From Absidia repens (lineage: Eukaryota > Mucoromycota > Mucoromycetes > Mucorales > Cunninghamellaceae): a DNA stretch of 64,000 nt. The stretch spans positions 1,736,001-1,800,000 of the forward strand of contig MCGE01000008.1 of NCBI GenBank assembly GCA_002105175.1. Reading direction: 5' to 3'. The translations under genes and the position numbers were made by a program. Below the pieces are notes generated by a model, which saw only the letters and a list, made by a program, of their open reading frames with translations, did no database searches and was not told the DNA's origin. Below, one piece after another: positions 34,863-46,984 of this stretch (position 1 is the stretch's first letter; each line of letters starts with the position of its first letter).

Positions 34863-37256
34863 TTACTGGCTGAATAAAGCCTGCCGTAAAATTCGGAGTA
34901 TCTCGTCATCCCCTGCCTTGATAACCAGTTTTTCCATATATACTTCCACAGAGCTGTTGGTGAGTTCAGACATAGGAAATAATAGCTTCAAACAATGATC
35001 GTCTTGCTCGGTTGTGATATCATAAATTCCAATCTGTCAAAAATGGGAAAGGTCAGGAGAGGAAAAGATAATAAAAAAAAAGGGGGTGTCAGATAAGGTT
35101 GCACAATATCCCATGTTTTAATGGTTTGGTTTTTCAGTAAATTAATTACCTTGTGTAATTTGGCCATCAAGTCCGAAACATCCAGTGCTTGAGCATGATT
35201 GTTGGTTGACTCTGCCGACGATGTATATACAAAATTGGCATCCAATCGAGGTTCCTTCTGCTTCAAATTAAGCTGGTTATTGTATATTTCAAGGTCGCCG
35301 GATATAGGAGCCATATATCTTGAGCCTTCAGCAGTAGCCATCCATGGAACTTCAATCAGTTTGATATCTTTGGCAACCTAATAATAAGGCGTAAAAGTAA
35401 GGAGACAAAAAATACGTTAGCATAAGTAAATTGGGTTTCCTTTCCTCCCAAGAATATCACATTGACATTTTTCTTTAACATTACCATGTTTGAGATTGAA
35501 ATTTGTTCCCATTCAAAGCCCAAATCCAGGTCAATGAGTTCCCCAGGAGAATATAAGTGAGAGTGGACATCATGCAAGCCATGTGACTGTACTTGTGAAG
35601 TGGTGAGAGAGGTTCGCGGTAATACCAAATGTCGAGTGGTTGAAGAAGGTCGCCAATGTAATCGTATCAGATCAAGCACTTGTACCATTGTCAGTCTGGT
35701 ATCCAAAGGTAGATGTATTAATGACATTGCTGATTGATCATAATACTGTAGCTGCCCAGTAGGTGTGCTTGGATCTAAAAATAAATAAATTAGATAAACA
35801 GATACATGATTTGAGTACATTTTTCCCACTCCTTTTTCATTCTGTCCTATTGTTTACCTGTTAGTATGCATAGGTTATATGAATTGGTACCCCAGTTTTG
35901 TAAAAACCAATCGGTAGCACCATGAGATAAGACTTGATGGTCACCAGTGAAAACGAGACAGGGAGAGGATTGCAATTTCTTTGTTTTCGACATGGGTATA
36001 GACGTCATTGTTGAGAATGTTGTCAAAGCGCCAGATTTCAAAAGCTGGCCATGAGGTAATGGCATTTCAGGTCTCCATAATTGTTCCTGGCATTCAGTTG
36101 TCATCCATTCACCGCAAATGTTGGCATATTGTAAACTTTGTTCCGCCATAGGGCTAATCATATAAATAGGGATTTGGTGAGATTCAGGGCCAATTTCCAT
36201 CCCGAGAGAGCGTAAATGCGATTGTATCATCCATATCAAATCATAGACCAGTCCACTCGTAATTGATAAAGGTAGAATAACATTGTGCCGCGCAGAGAGA
36301 GTTCCAGCAATATAAGACAGGCATTTTTTCAATTGTTGTTCATAAGTGGGTTCCATCGTGCCATTTGTATCATCGCCACCCCTACCATTGTTGTCGCTTT
36401 CGTTGACTCCACTGACCAACAGAACGTCAGCAGATTGCATGATGGTATGATCCAGTAAAGCAGGGTGAAGTTCCGGTCGGGATGATGATGCCGATAATAC
36501 AACAATTTTCTTCATACTTGTTTCAATCAGCCAATTGCAACTTCCAAGAGTATATCCAGAGCTATAGGCCATCACATTCAGAGTTGAGAATAATGACTAT
36601 ATGAGAGAGAAAGAAAGAGTTAGTATAAGGCATTCCGTTTTACTTAACTACACTGTTAATATTACCATTTTTTCATTGAATCGGACAGGCTGAATTTTTT
36701 CTATACAACAGGCAATATCCTTGAGGGTATAAATGGCCTGCCAATCAAAGCTATCATTTGCCAGCGAGTTGGTAAAAGGAGAGGACCCAATATTACTTGA
36801 AGAAGATCCTATAGTAGAGCGATAGTGGACTAATTCTTCCATTCTTTGTCTGGCAAACTCGATAGTAGGTTCAGTAGCAATGATCTTCCCTTTGTAGCCC
36901 AAATATTCAGTAAGGTATGGTAAACCCAACAGTTGTTCATACTGAGTAAGCAGAACCACATCAATAGTTGAAATATCCACCCCGTCCAAAGCAATCATGC
37001 GAGAAAACGTTGAGGGTTGTTGTTGTTGCGGTGTGAGGTTATCTTCAGTTGAATAGTTTGTAGATCGTTTAGCCAAAGGATGGTATGGAGCCAAGATTTT
37101 GTCCAAAGCAGTTTCTTGGTTGTGTGTGTCATCGTCGTGATGGCTGCTGGTATTGTTGCGCCGTAAATGTTGAGTTTTTAAAGGGCAATTAATCAATATG
37201 GTATGTTGTTTCATTGACAGAAGAAACGTATTGGGATCCAAGCATCGTATCTTCAT
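34863..37256 (-). CDS. INTS9: Integrator complex subunit 9 (INTS9)
   Basis: Inactive beta-CASP partner of the INTS11 endonuclease in Integrator, which cleaves nascent snRNA and other Pol II transcripts in the nucleus. Exons on the minus strand: 37256-36666, 36596-35858, 35774-35485, 35377-35150, 35033-34863; GT-AG, in frame, 672 residues (human 658). Family features: N-terminal MKIRCLDPNTFLLSM, the metallo-beta-lactamase region IDVVLLTQYEQLLGLPYLTE where catalytic HxHxDH is absent, then SSGYTLGSCNWLIET, LVFTGDHQVLSHGATDWFLQ, and the PLDTRLTMVQVLDL helix. The C-terminal block (LKLLFPMSELTNSSVEVY) corresponds to the INTS11-binding end. I chose 37256 as the start because homologues begin at this MKxxCL; an in-frame ATG upstream would add a sequence with no match. 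CPSF100 is the main alternative but the GYTLGSCNW segment favours INTS9. Confidence 0.88.
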
Positions 37257-37464
37257 GTTGAGACGCGGTGATAATGGAGAAGAAAAACGAGCGGAAAAAC
37301 AAGAGGCAGAAAGGGAAAATTTTGAAGACAAAAATATTTCAAGCTCAGAAACACACACAATATTTATTGACAATGCAGATTTTTTTTTAAAATTTGAAGA
37401 CAAGATGACAATTATACAATAAATGTTGATCCTACAATGATAACAATGATACTACTGAAGTTGA

Positions 37465-39641
37465 CTAATCTAAATCCAGGTCCATATCTGGTGTGGCATC
37501 GTTGTTTTCTTCTTGTTGAGGCCTTGAGTTTGAGGCGTTATTGTTGCCAGGGCCCCAAGTAAAAGCACCAGGAATATTGGTAGGCCATGACGATGAACCC
37601 GATGTAGAAGATGGGCTACTAGTAAACCAAGCAAAGGCACCTGAACCCGATGTAGCGTTGTTGCGTTGTGATGATGATGATGTTTGATTTTGTTCAGTTG
37701 AATTGTTCCCCGTAGCTGGTTGACCAGAAGGATCGGCTGGCTGTGTTGTTGAATTTTGCTGTTCTTGCTGTTGTACTGATCTATTGTTATTATTGTTGTT
37801 GTTGTTGCTGCTGCTGCTGTTGTTATTGTTACTGTTATTTTCGTTGTTGTTGTTGTCGTTTCCGTCACCTTCAGTGGATGTAATTGGTAAAACAGAATGC
37901 CGACTATAAAAAGAGCAAGTACAGACAAATAAGTAAGCCCTTTTAATACCATTATATCGCATTTCATTTAGCTTACCAAACGGGACAAGTGCCATTGACT
38001 TTTAGCCAAGGTTTGATACAATCGTCATGGAATAAATGTTGACAAGGTAATTCGATCACTGATTCAGCTTGGTTGAATTCATCTTTACATACAGCACAAT
38101 CAACTTGATCCTCTGTACAAAAAAACAAACAAAAAGATACACGATTTAGTAATGATGGTAGGTATATATATTTACGTATACAGTCCTCTGACGACTTACT
38201 AAATTCTTGTTCAGATAGTGTCCTTTTTGGTAAGTTATCAATGACGTCTTCAGGAGCCGGAGGAGGTGCTGTGCGACTATGTGAAAGAGATCAAACACAG
38301 TTAGTAGTGTTGAAAATAATAAATAAATAAAAACACGGCGCTGTAATATAAATATCTCATTTGCCTTACCCTCCAGTTTGTTCCATTAATTGGGTGATAA
38401 TATTGTCCAGAGCGCCTTGGGAGAAAACATAATCATTTGGGTTACCCACCAGACCAGCATCCATGGGAGTACCAGTTAATGCCGATATCAATTGAAGGAA
38501 TCTACACATAGAAAGAAATATATCATGCTGTCAGTATGAATAAAGAGCATCATTGGCCGTTTCAATTTAGTAAGTACTTACCCTTGAATATTGTTTCCAG
38601 GGCCATTTCTCCCTTCGCCATCACCATCACCACCAGCGTCATTGCCATTTTCATTTCCACCTTGCTGAGCGCCGCCCATTTGAAAGAATGCATTTGCCCC
38701 AACGCCACCTCCGTCTTCACCAGGTTGCCCTTGACCACTACCTTCACCAACATTCCCTTGTAAGTTGATAGGTCTAAATTGCATATTTCCGTCTACCAAT
38801 CCACTGTAAAAGATCATAGGTGTTCGTCTTTGTTGTTGTTGTTGCTGTTGCCCACCGTTTTCGCCTTCGTTATTGTTGTTATCTCTGTTCCCGTCCGAAG
38901 TTTGTCCATTGGTACCCCCGCCACCACCAGATAAAACGTTTGAAAAGACGTTCTGTAGCATAGCACCAAGGGGATTTCCAGCTTCGCCACCAACTCCAGT
39001 ACCACCCGTACCAGTGTCTCCATTTCCAGCTTGTCCATTGTTGTTTTCGGTGTTGGTGGTGTTGGTGCTGTTGTTGTTGGTGCTGCTGCTGTTGTTGTTA
39101 TTGTTGTTGTTATTTCCAGTGCCAGTGCCACCGCCACCAGATAAAATGCTAGATAAGGCACTTTGAAGCATGGCGCTCATGGGATTGCCGCCTTCGCCAC
39201 CTTGCTGATTCAAGTCCTCAGTAGTAAACTGAAAGCGCGCTCCTGTCGCACCGCCACCTGGTCCACCACCAACTGCACCTCTAAAGAACTGAAAGATATC
39301 ATCTTCGCCAGATGAACCGTCATTGTTGTTTTCGCCGCCCATTGCTGCCCCACCACCCAAGAAAGCTCTAGGATCGTCACCTACATCATCAATCTATATA
39401 TAAAACACAAACAAAGAAACAAAGAGTGAATATTTAAGGCTGACAAACATTTCATTTTATACAGCGTCATACTTCAATTTACCTCTTCAATGAATTGCTC
39501 GTTACATAGTTGACAAGTAGGGTCGGGAGCCATGTAGATAGGGACTTCTCTGCCACAGTGATGACACCAGTAATGTGGAGAACCTCCTCCAGATGGAGAC
39601 TGAGAATGTTGTTGTTGATCTTGGGAGTTCGGTTCAGACAT
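37465..39641 (-). CDS. RNF126/RNF115-like RING-H2 E3 ubiquitin ligase
   Basis: Cytosolic E3 of the RNF126/BCA2 group, linked in animals to quality control of mislocalised proteins. Exons on the minus strand: 39641-39483, 39393-38582, 38501-38370, 38276-38200, 38112-37977, 37903-37465; GT-AG, in frame, 584 residues. The N-terminal zinc ribbon has C26, C29, C43 and C46 (YWCHHCGREVPIYMAPDPTC). The RING-H2 finger (about 398-440) reads CAVCKDEF, ELPCQHLFHDDCIKPWL and CPVC, i.e. Cys3-His2-Cys3. Between them is the FLQLISALTG and IDNLPKRTLSEQEF segment typical of the subfamily. The middle and tail are expanded by Gly/Asn runs (about residues 55-320 and 450-580), much longer than in the ~310-residue human protein. 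Reading frames of similar length on the opposite strand come from these repeats. Confidence 0.92.
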
Positions 39642-40197
39642 ATAAAAACACTATTTGTTGAGTACGAATATGATATATAATTATACAGAGTTTCTATATA
39701 AATATGTGTATATATACAATAGATAGTGTTGAAGGGTATTGCAGTAAATTGAAAAAAGAAAAAAGAAAAACACAGAAACAGGTAGAAAAAAAATAAGCAT
39801 GCGAGTACAAAAAAAAAAATTTAAAACGCCGTGACTTTACCCCAGCACTACCCAACAGGGTAAATAAACAGCCGACGGCATAAATCATTCAGCAAATCAT
39901 CCCCCCCCTTTCTTTTTGAAGCAGGATCATCAAGATTTGATTCATTATGCAATCACCGTAACAAGATGGGAGAGAAATGATCATTTCCATACATTTTTAT
40001 ATAATGCCTAGCTTTCTTAAAAAATAATCATCCTTCGCTATCCCTCACTTTTAACACATTCCTTTGTACTGAATATGCCCGGTCTTTTTTCACACATCGC
40101 TGGAATGTTTTTTTGTTTTCACATCAGAAGATTATTTTATATACTTTTATCATTTTTTTTCCTTTGAATTTTTTTAGGGGTATTCAATAGTATTCAA
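39642..40197. other. Divergent spacer, RING E3 / arrestin-like genes
   Basis: 556 bp shared promoter region, AT-rich with poly-T before the arrestin-like ATG; no other gene seen. Confidence 0.45.
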
Positions 40198-40818
40198 ATG
40201 GAACCCTCTATAAAGCATAAGAAGAGTATAGTCAGTGACGATGAAAATGACCTGAATGGGATTTTGAATTTATGGAAAAGGTTCACGTTAAAAAACGATT
40301 CTCCTTTCGCCGACGCATACCATCATCTTTTTCATCCTCACCATCAACTGGAGTCTATAAAAAAGACAAAAAACATGACAATTTACTTGAAATCACCCTA
40401 TGTTTTGAGTGGTGGGACAATGGAGGGAACGATTGCTTTATCTCCAGCACCAAAGAAGAAGATCGAACAAATAGAATTGATTTTACATGGAATTGAAAGT
40501 AAAAAAAAAAAAAAAAAAAACGGTCGGCAATATTGTGTGATTACCAATCCGCTACTCACTTTTTCTTTATTTTTATTTTTCCGTATTGTCTCCATAGTTG
40601 TATTCGATCCGGCACATTATTCAACATCTACTCATGCTCACCATTTCCTAAATTTACCCATTCTGACACTGCAACAACCAAACGATCAACTTGACGAATT
40701 TACCCCTGACGATACAACAACGATCAGCTTTAATTTTCAAATGCCGCCGGATCTCGGAAGTACTTTCAAAGATAAAAAAGGTTGTGTGCAGTATACTTTA
40801 CAATGGTAGGATTTTTTT

Positions 40819-40857
<39 letters not shown>

Positions 40858-42684
40858 CTAATAGCATGTATTCAATTAACTTAGCCATGCAAAAATTCAG
40901 CAGGATGAGGAAAATGAGGATAACGAAGAAATTTGGTTCACCGATCGACCACTGCATGTATATCAGAGTGTCCAGGGACTAAAATCAGCGACAGACCAAG
41001 CCTCTCTTTACCATGCTATTAATGAGCGTCGAAGGATTTGGGAACGACGCCGTTCCTCAAGACTGTCAACATCCAGTAATAGTAATGAAGCCTCCTATGC
41101 CGATATCATAATGAACTTGTCAAGGTCGGTATGGACATCAGGATCATCCATTTACGTTAATATGAGGATGGAAAATAAATCAGTGCATAAAATGCGGGAT
41201 GTGAAACTTGAGTTGATCAAACGGCAAAATACATATTGGCAAACCGGATTACATAAAGCATTTGATTTGATGCCTGTGACGTCCACGTGTGAAACGGTTG
41301 CCTCCACTAGTCTACTCAACCTGGGTTGGTGGCAGCCCCTGCATCATCAATCAACTGATCATGTCATGATTCCGTTAGAAATACCTGTAATAATGTGTTA
41401 AAGGCAAAAAGATCATGTTGACATGCATGGACATCGGCGTTTTAATTGTTTTATTTTTTTCTTCAGGTAAATGAATTTACTATCAAGCATCAGAAATTGA
41501 TCGACATTTCCTTTGCACTTCGTATATCAATTACATCATTAACAAGGTAAATGATTATTGCGCTATATTATATATATATATAGAAGAATACTAAGAAACT
41601 TCTTTTTTTCGTAAGCACGGATGCAATAATTGAAATTCCAATCACTCTTGTACATCCAATTTCGGCCGATCCACCACCTGGGAGCATTTCCACAAGCACA
41701 CCATTAAAAAATAATAACGTGAAATCACTACCTTGCAGCCCATCGCTTCCACTTTTTCGAAATAATCATCATCATGATAACCCCACTGACGACCAAACTC
41801 TCATACTACCACGTCCTTCCTCCACTGCATCGTCATCCATTTGGTCATCAAAATCATTATCATATTCTCCATTTCTTCCAGTCACTACTAACAGCACCAC
41901 TCCACCACCGCCACCATTACCTCCAAAACAGCAGCATCATTTATCAACTGACCCACCAGAAAAAAATTCGCCGTCAATTGAAAACTCCGACAATAACCTG
42001 ACAATATTCGAATCGTCCTCATCACCAGAAAAATTATTGGCATTAGACGACCATGATTATAGCAATAGTAGTGAGTGTCACCAAAAACAGCATTATTATC
42101 AAACATCTGCATCAACGTTGAAGCAACATGATAGGATATTATGTGGTAAGTCTCATTCACAATCTGAGCTTACTGCACGGAAAAAAAAATTAACGATGGT
42201 GGATGCTTGTGAAGCCTTGGTACACCATACGGCCGATAAATGCAAATCTGCATTTTTTTCTTCGAGTTGGTCCTCAGCTATTTTCCACATGAAGAAAAGA
42301 CCTCTTGTACAAAAACTATCTAGTTCTTTTTCGTCTGGGTTCAAATCCTCTTCTAATGCCACCATCATCCACCCTCCTCCTCATTCAAAACAACTGCCAC
42401 ATGCTTTATCATCATCAGCAACGTGTACAACGGATCGTAATATCATTTCACCATCTGGCACCATGCTTGTCGTAGCGCCATCTCAAAAATTCGAGATTTC
42501 CGTCCAGGAGCTGGATTTGCTAAGCCCATCCCCTTCTTCTCCTGCTGCATCCTCACCAGTAATACCACCTCCCCGTCGTCAACAGCGTCGTCATAAAGGC
42601 TTACACAGACTTTGGAGCTTGAAAAGAAAAAGGAAGTCTCGCAAGTCGATGCGATCTCAAGCTGTCAAGCTCTCGCTAGATTAA
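40198..42684 (+). CDS. Arrestin-domain protein
   Basis: Arrestin-related adaptors recruit ubiquitin ligases to plasma-membrane cargo in fungi. Exons 40198-40498, 40598-40805, 40885-41386, 41467-41546, 41616-42684; GT-AG, in frame, 719 residues. The arrestin N-domain is seen as MTIYLKSPYVLSGGTMEGTI, IEQIELILHGIE, and ISFNFQMPPDLGSTFKDKKG ending in CVQYTLQC; the C-domain as YVNMRMENKSVHKMRDVKLE, LIKRQNTYW, VNEFTIKHQKLIDISFALRI and IIEIPITLVHP. The last ~330 residues are Ser/Pro/His-rich and disordered-looking and end in a basic patch (KRKRKSRKSMR). I see proline-rich PPPPPLPPK but no clear PPxY ubiquitin-ligase motif in what I read. The second intron contains a long A tract. Confidence 0.86.
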
Positions 42685-42737
42685 CATATGCGAGGGCTCA
42701 TGAGTGTACTTCATGGAAACATTGTCTTCTTCAACAA

Positions 42738-42743
42738 AATAAA
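42738..42743 (+). terminator. Poly(A) signal for the arrestin-like gene
   Basis: AATAAA about 55 nt past the stop. Confidence 0.5.
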
Positions 42744-43947
42744 TTTAACCCATGGTCATTTACCTAAATCAATAGTCAAAATCGTCTTTTTTTTTTTCCT
42801 CACAATATAATTCCTGTTTATTACCAGGTATACATACACTGTCACGAGGAGAGACGCACCATGTAGATGATGTTGCCTGAAATCGTTTGTTATAAAAAAA
42901 AAAGTGAGGGGTTCCATTTCTGCAATAACCTAAAAAAAAGATCAAGATAGAACCTTTCAAGTCCCGCCCACGTGAATTTTTTTTTACTTCCTTCTTTTTC
43001 ATTTTCATTTTCATTTTTTTTTTCATTTGTTTTTTCTCCATCATTCAACTTCTATGGGGTCATGTTGGACTTAGAACAGTGTCACGTCTAGTTTAGAAGC
43101 ATTTTCAACTCAGGGATTACAAGATGCATGGGGAAACCCTTTCATTTTGGATATAGGATTTAGAACCACCAATAGTTGGTTTTTTAGAACCTTCATTAGC
43201 TTAGTTTAGTTTTAATTTGTTCATAGTTTTTGTATTAACATCTCAATAAAATATGTCGCATTTTATTTGCTTCAAAGAAAAATGTCCCATTAATCTCTTT
43301 CATGTCTTGTGCAATAGATCCCTCCTTTTTTTTAATACTTCAATCAATCCCGTTTGGTTAGCTTTGACCACTGTTGTGTTGCAATAGCAACTATATCCTT
43401 TATTCTTTCCCGTGTATTGTAAAGTATATAAGCTCTTATTTTTAAAAGCGTTCTTTTTGTTTAGAGTTGACCTTTCTTCGAATCTCACAGTAGCCTCCCT
43501 CATCACTACCCCCAATAGATCCTTCCTTTAAATTCCTTGTTACAATGAACCCCCTCTTCCTTAGTCTTGTAACTACCATTACTACTTCAATAAAATCTAT
43601 TCTTTTTATGAACCATTCATTGACCCATCAGGTAGTGATTAAAATCTCTATTGTAGTTGTTTTGTGTGCCTCTTATCAGATGCCTACTTTCTAGCTTCCC
43701 CTCCCACCACCATGACAACTTTTCCCCCCATATCCGGAGCCTCAACGAATGAATGGCATTTTCAAGGCCTCTTACATGAAACATAGCTCTATTCCTGCTC
43801 TATCATTCATATCAATCAATCTCATCTGTGCGACCATCGTAGCCTGCCTTATAAATAATATCACTCTGACGTTTTTACACTGCTCCCTTTGGGATTTCAA
43901 AATCGACCAACTTTTTTTTTTTACTCGTGACGCGACTGTTTCATGTC

Positions 43948-44990
43948 TATAAAAATCAATTTTTTTTTTTTTTTTGTTAACGCTTCTCTTTTTCCTTCTT
44001 CACACGAAATCGGTGCGTATTGTATTCATCGGGCCTTTGCTTCTTTGTTCTGGTAAGCTTAGGAATTGGCATCCTGAAGCACTGGTGGATGGAGTTCCCT
44101 CGATGTTGCGTTCAAACCGGAGGGTTTATAGCAATTCATGTCCCTTACTCCTGCTAATGGGGGGTTAAAACTATAGTAACCGGATGTTTAGGGTAAAGTC
44201 AACTAACGTATATTCTTTGTCCCCTTTTGCCTACTGAACTTGTATTTTATTTTTATTTGTATGAATATAGGTAGTCCCCATTGAGTCCCAGTCGTGACGA
44301 GCTGACCAAAATAGCAAGCCAGAACAATCCTTTTATTCGGGTGTGGGGGATCATTCCTTGTCTCTCTCTCCCTTAGTTTTGGGATTAAGTCAACTCAAAA
44401 TCAAGGGTGTTCTATGTCTTTGAAAAGGTAAATGTATTAAAAATGTCAAAAGAACTGCAAAGATAGGACGGTAATTCCCTTTTGTTCTTTATTATTTTAG
44501 GTGACTTTACACATTGGATGTGTAAAGTCAAGTCCAAAGGAAAAAACAACTATCGACCGTCAAGCTCCCTATGGTATCAAGAAAACCTCTGTTTACTGCA
44601 ACCGGTGTTATGATCAATCCCTTGTGTGTCCCTTTTGAATACTAATATTTGTGTTATCATAGCTATTGAAGCAAGCAAGAAATAAGCAAGACCAAGCAAG
44701 ACCAAGCAAGACCAAGCAAGACCAAGCAAGACCAAGCAAGACCAAGCAAGACCAAGCAAGACCAAGCAAGACCAAGCAAGAAACAAGCAAGACCAAGCAA
44801 GAAACAAGCAAGACCAAGCAAGAAACAAGCAAGACCAAACAAGACCTAGCAAATCAAGCAACGCCGTATCCTTCTGGTGTTTTCTATGTCACTACCTTTA
44901 GCTATCTCATGCTTGTATATTACAATTAGATTTACAATAGTTTTATTCTTTCAATCTTATCACAATCAATAAAAAACTTGTCATTTGCTA
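43948..44990 (+). ncRNA. Putative spliced non-coding transcription unit in copy B
   Basis: TATAAA at 43948-43953, candidate introns 44053-44270 (218 nt) and 44428-44500 (73 nt) with the same GT/AG ends as copy A, 10-bp tandem array, AATAAA at 44968-44973. The stretch from the first donor through about 44215 looks base-for-base identical to copy A. Confidence 0.35.
44671..44863 (+). repeat. 10-bp tandem repeat array, copy B
   Basis: About 18 units of AAGCAAGACC, with AAGCAAGAAAC variants clustered in the second half; the unit number differs from copies A and G, showing array length change. Confidence 0.9.
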
Positions 44991-45006
44991 CACCTTCATC
45001 CTCCAT

Positions 45007-45046
<40 letters not shown>

Positions 45047-45106
45047 AACTGTCACGTCACCTTAGTTTGTTCCCAGGTCAGTTGTGAAGGTAACAATTTT
45101 TTTCTT

Positions 45107-45501
45107 GCGGGATCGCTGGGGACCACAGCAAAATATATATGGTAAATGGTAATAGTAATATAGCTTTTTAAATTATTATCTTTATGCAATAAAAGTTTTT
45201 TTCAACCTATTTATGTTTCCTACTTAGCAATAATTCTTAAATGGGACGGATAATGAAGGGGGACACTACGAGATAATTATGATCTGTAGTTTGGTGATGC
45301 AAGTTACGATGTGAGAAAGAGGGAAATTAAGCGTGAACGAAGTCTGTGCGGTCAAAGCGATCGACATTGACTTTGGCACTGGGATTCTTCTCTGCGGATG
45401 GGATGCGTCATAATCTTGATCCTATGATACGTCTATGCAGCAGCAAATTTTTATTAGTAAGGAATCTTGAACAATGCGTGCCTCGTTAGAGCGGTGAAGC
45501 C
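45107..45501 (+). repeat. Second dispersed repeat family, copy 1
   Basis: Resembles 50125-50480 (+) and the reverse complement of 46985-47280. Shared landmarks: GCGGGAxC..CTGGxGACC, TGCAATAAAxG, GTAGTxTxGxGATGCA, GATGTGxGAAAG, and AATGCGTGCCTCGTTAGAGC. It starts within about 60 bp of the end of long repeat B. Confidence 0.7.
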
Positions 45502-45823
45502 AAAAAAAAAAAAAAAAAAAGAAGAGATGATTACCAAGTCGTCGACACTGAATGATTTTGCTATCTTGAAGAACCAAACATGACAACCATCGTTGAATGG
45601 CAAAGACTGCTTTATAAAGAAGGGAACTACCATGGTGCTACCTTTGAATGCTTGCTATAGAAAGAAGAGAGAGCCACCATGCGGTCACTACTGAATAGTG
45701 AAGTTTTCCATCATGAGAATAGACTTATCATGTAGATCATATTGCATGGTATATGGCTGGTTGTTAAAAAAAAAAAAAACGAGAATATACCCTTTTTTGT
45801 AACCATGAGAGACCCGAGAATAC
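45502..45823. other. Spacer between repeats
   Basis: A tracts at about 45500-45520 and 45766-45779; no gene seen. Confidence 0.4.
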
Positions 45824-46892
45824 TTCAAATCCCGACCACGTGAAATATTTATTTTCCCTCTCCTGTAATTTTATTTTTTCCTCTCTCTTCCTTCTCATTT
45901 TTTCTTCACCATTCATCTGCCTTGAGGTCATGCTGGACTTAGGTTAGTGCCAGGACTAGTTTAGAAGCGTTTTCAGCTCAGGGATTGCAAGATGCATGGG
46001 GAAACTCTTTCATTTTGGATCCAGGATCTGAAGGCAACATTAGTTAGCTTTTGAAATCTTCATTAGCTTCGTTTAGTGTTAGTTTAAGTTTATCCATAGT
46101 TTGTATCTACACTAATAAAGAATGTCTTTGTTTGTTTGTTTTTTACTTGCTTCGATCAAAAATGTTCCATTAGACTTTATCAGGTTTTGGCATAATAGAT
46201 CCCTCTTTTTATTACCATCAATCAAGCCCGTTTGATTAGTGTTGACCGATGTTGTGTTTCAATGACCAAGGTATTCCTTAGTCTTTCTCATGCCTTATAG
46301 GTTATGTTAGCTCCCATTTTATAATTTTCCCTTTATATTAGGCTTGAAGTTTTTACAAACATTATAATGATCTGCCTCATTCTTCTGCCAATAGATTCTT
46401 CCATTATGTTTCTTGTTACAATGAACCTGTCGTCTTTAGCTTAGTATTTACCAATATGCTTTAATAAAATGTGCCTTTCCATTTACCATCATCAGACTTA
46501 TCAAATTGTAAACAATGTCGTTCTTGTACCTGGTTTGTGATTGTCTCACCAAATATTTGCTTTCTAAGGCATCCATTTAACTATTTTCCTTTAAAGACAC
46601 AGGCGCTGATCGGTAATCTTAGATCACGTACAGCTAAATACATACATATTATTGTTCGTCCTGTCACGTAAATGAATTTGTTCATGCTATGTGCACCGTT
46701 TTGCCAGTATAGAGAACTTTGCATTATTTTCTAGCTTATACAGCCTATTTGCCCGGCCACGCGAGGCCTAGCGACTGGTTGACAGTTCTAGACCACTTAG
46801 AAATGTGTCCGTATTCTATCTATCATTCATATCAATCGACCTAGACCGTGCCACCAATGTAGCCATCACTGGATTAGACATACTGTATATAA
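45824..46892 (+). repeat. Short dispersed repeat, copy F
   Basis: Left end TTCAAATCCCGACCACGTGA with TATTTATTTTCCC, the core TCAGCTCAGGGATTGCAAGA, AATAAA modules, and a right part matching copy B up to TCTATCATTCATATCAATCx and ACATACTGTATATA. Lacks the spliced-like unit, so the complete short form is about 1.0-1.07 kb. Confidence 0.78.
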
Positions 46893-46984
46893 TAGCTCGG
46901 GTGTGCGCGTGTCTGTGTTTATTATTATTCTGTTGTTTTACATATGGTATAATAAAAAAAAAACATCCTTAAACTGAAGCCAGT

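Larger units (their letters stand above)
42956..45045 (+). repeat. Long composite dispersed repeat, copy B
   Basis: Same organisation as copy A: left end TTCAAGTCCCGCCCACGTGA, core with GGGGAAACCC, three AATAAA-type signals, then the ~1.1-kb right unit, ending in a 38-nt T tract (45008-45045). Left part is roughly 85-90 percent identical to copy A by eye; right unit is near identical over its first several hundred bases. Confidence 0.88.

Noticed and set aside
38814..39166. Pro/Leu-rich frames opposite the RING E3 gene
   Set aside because: Antisense shadows of Gly/Asn codon repeats in the E3 ligase exon.
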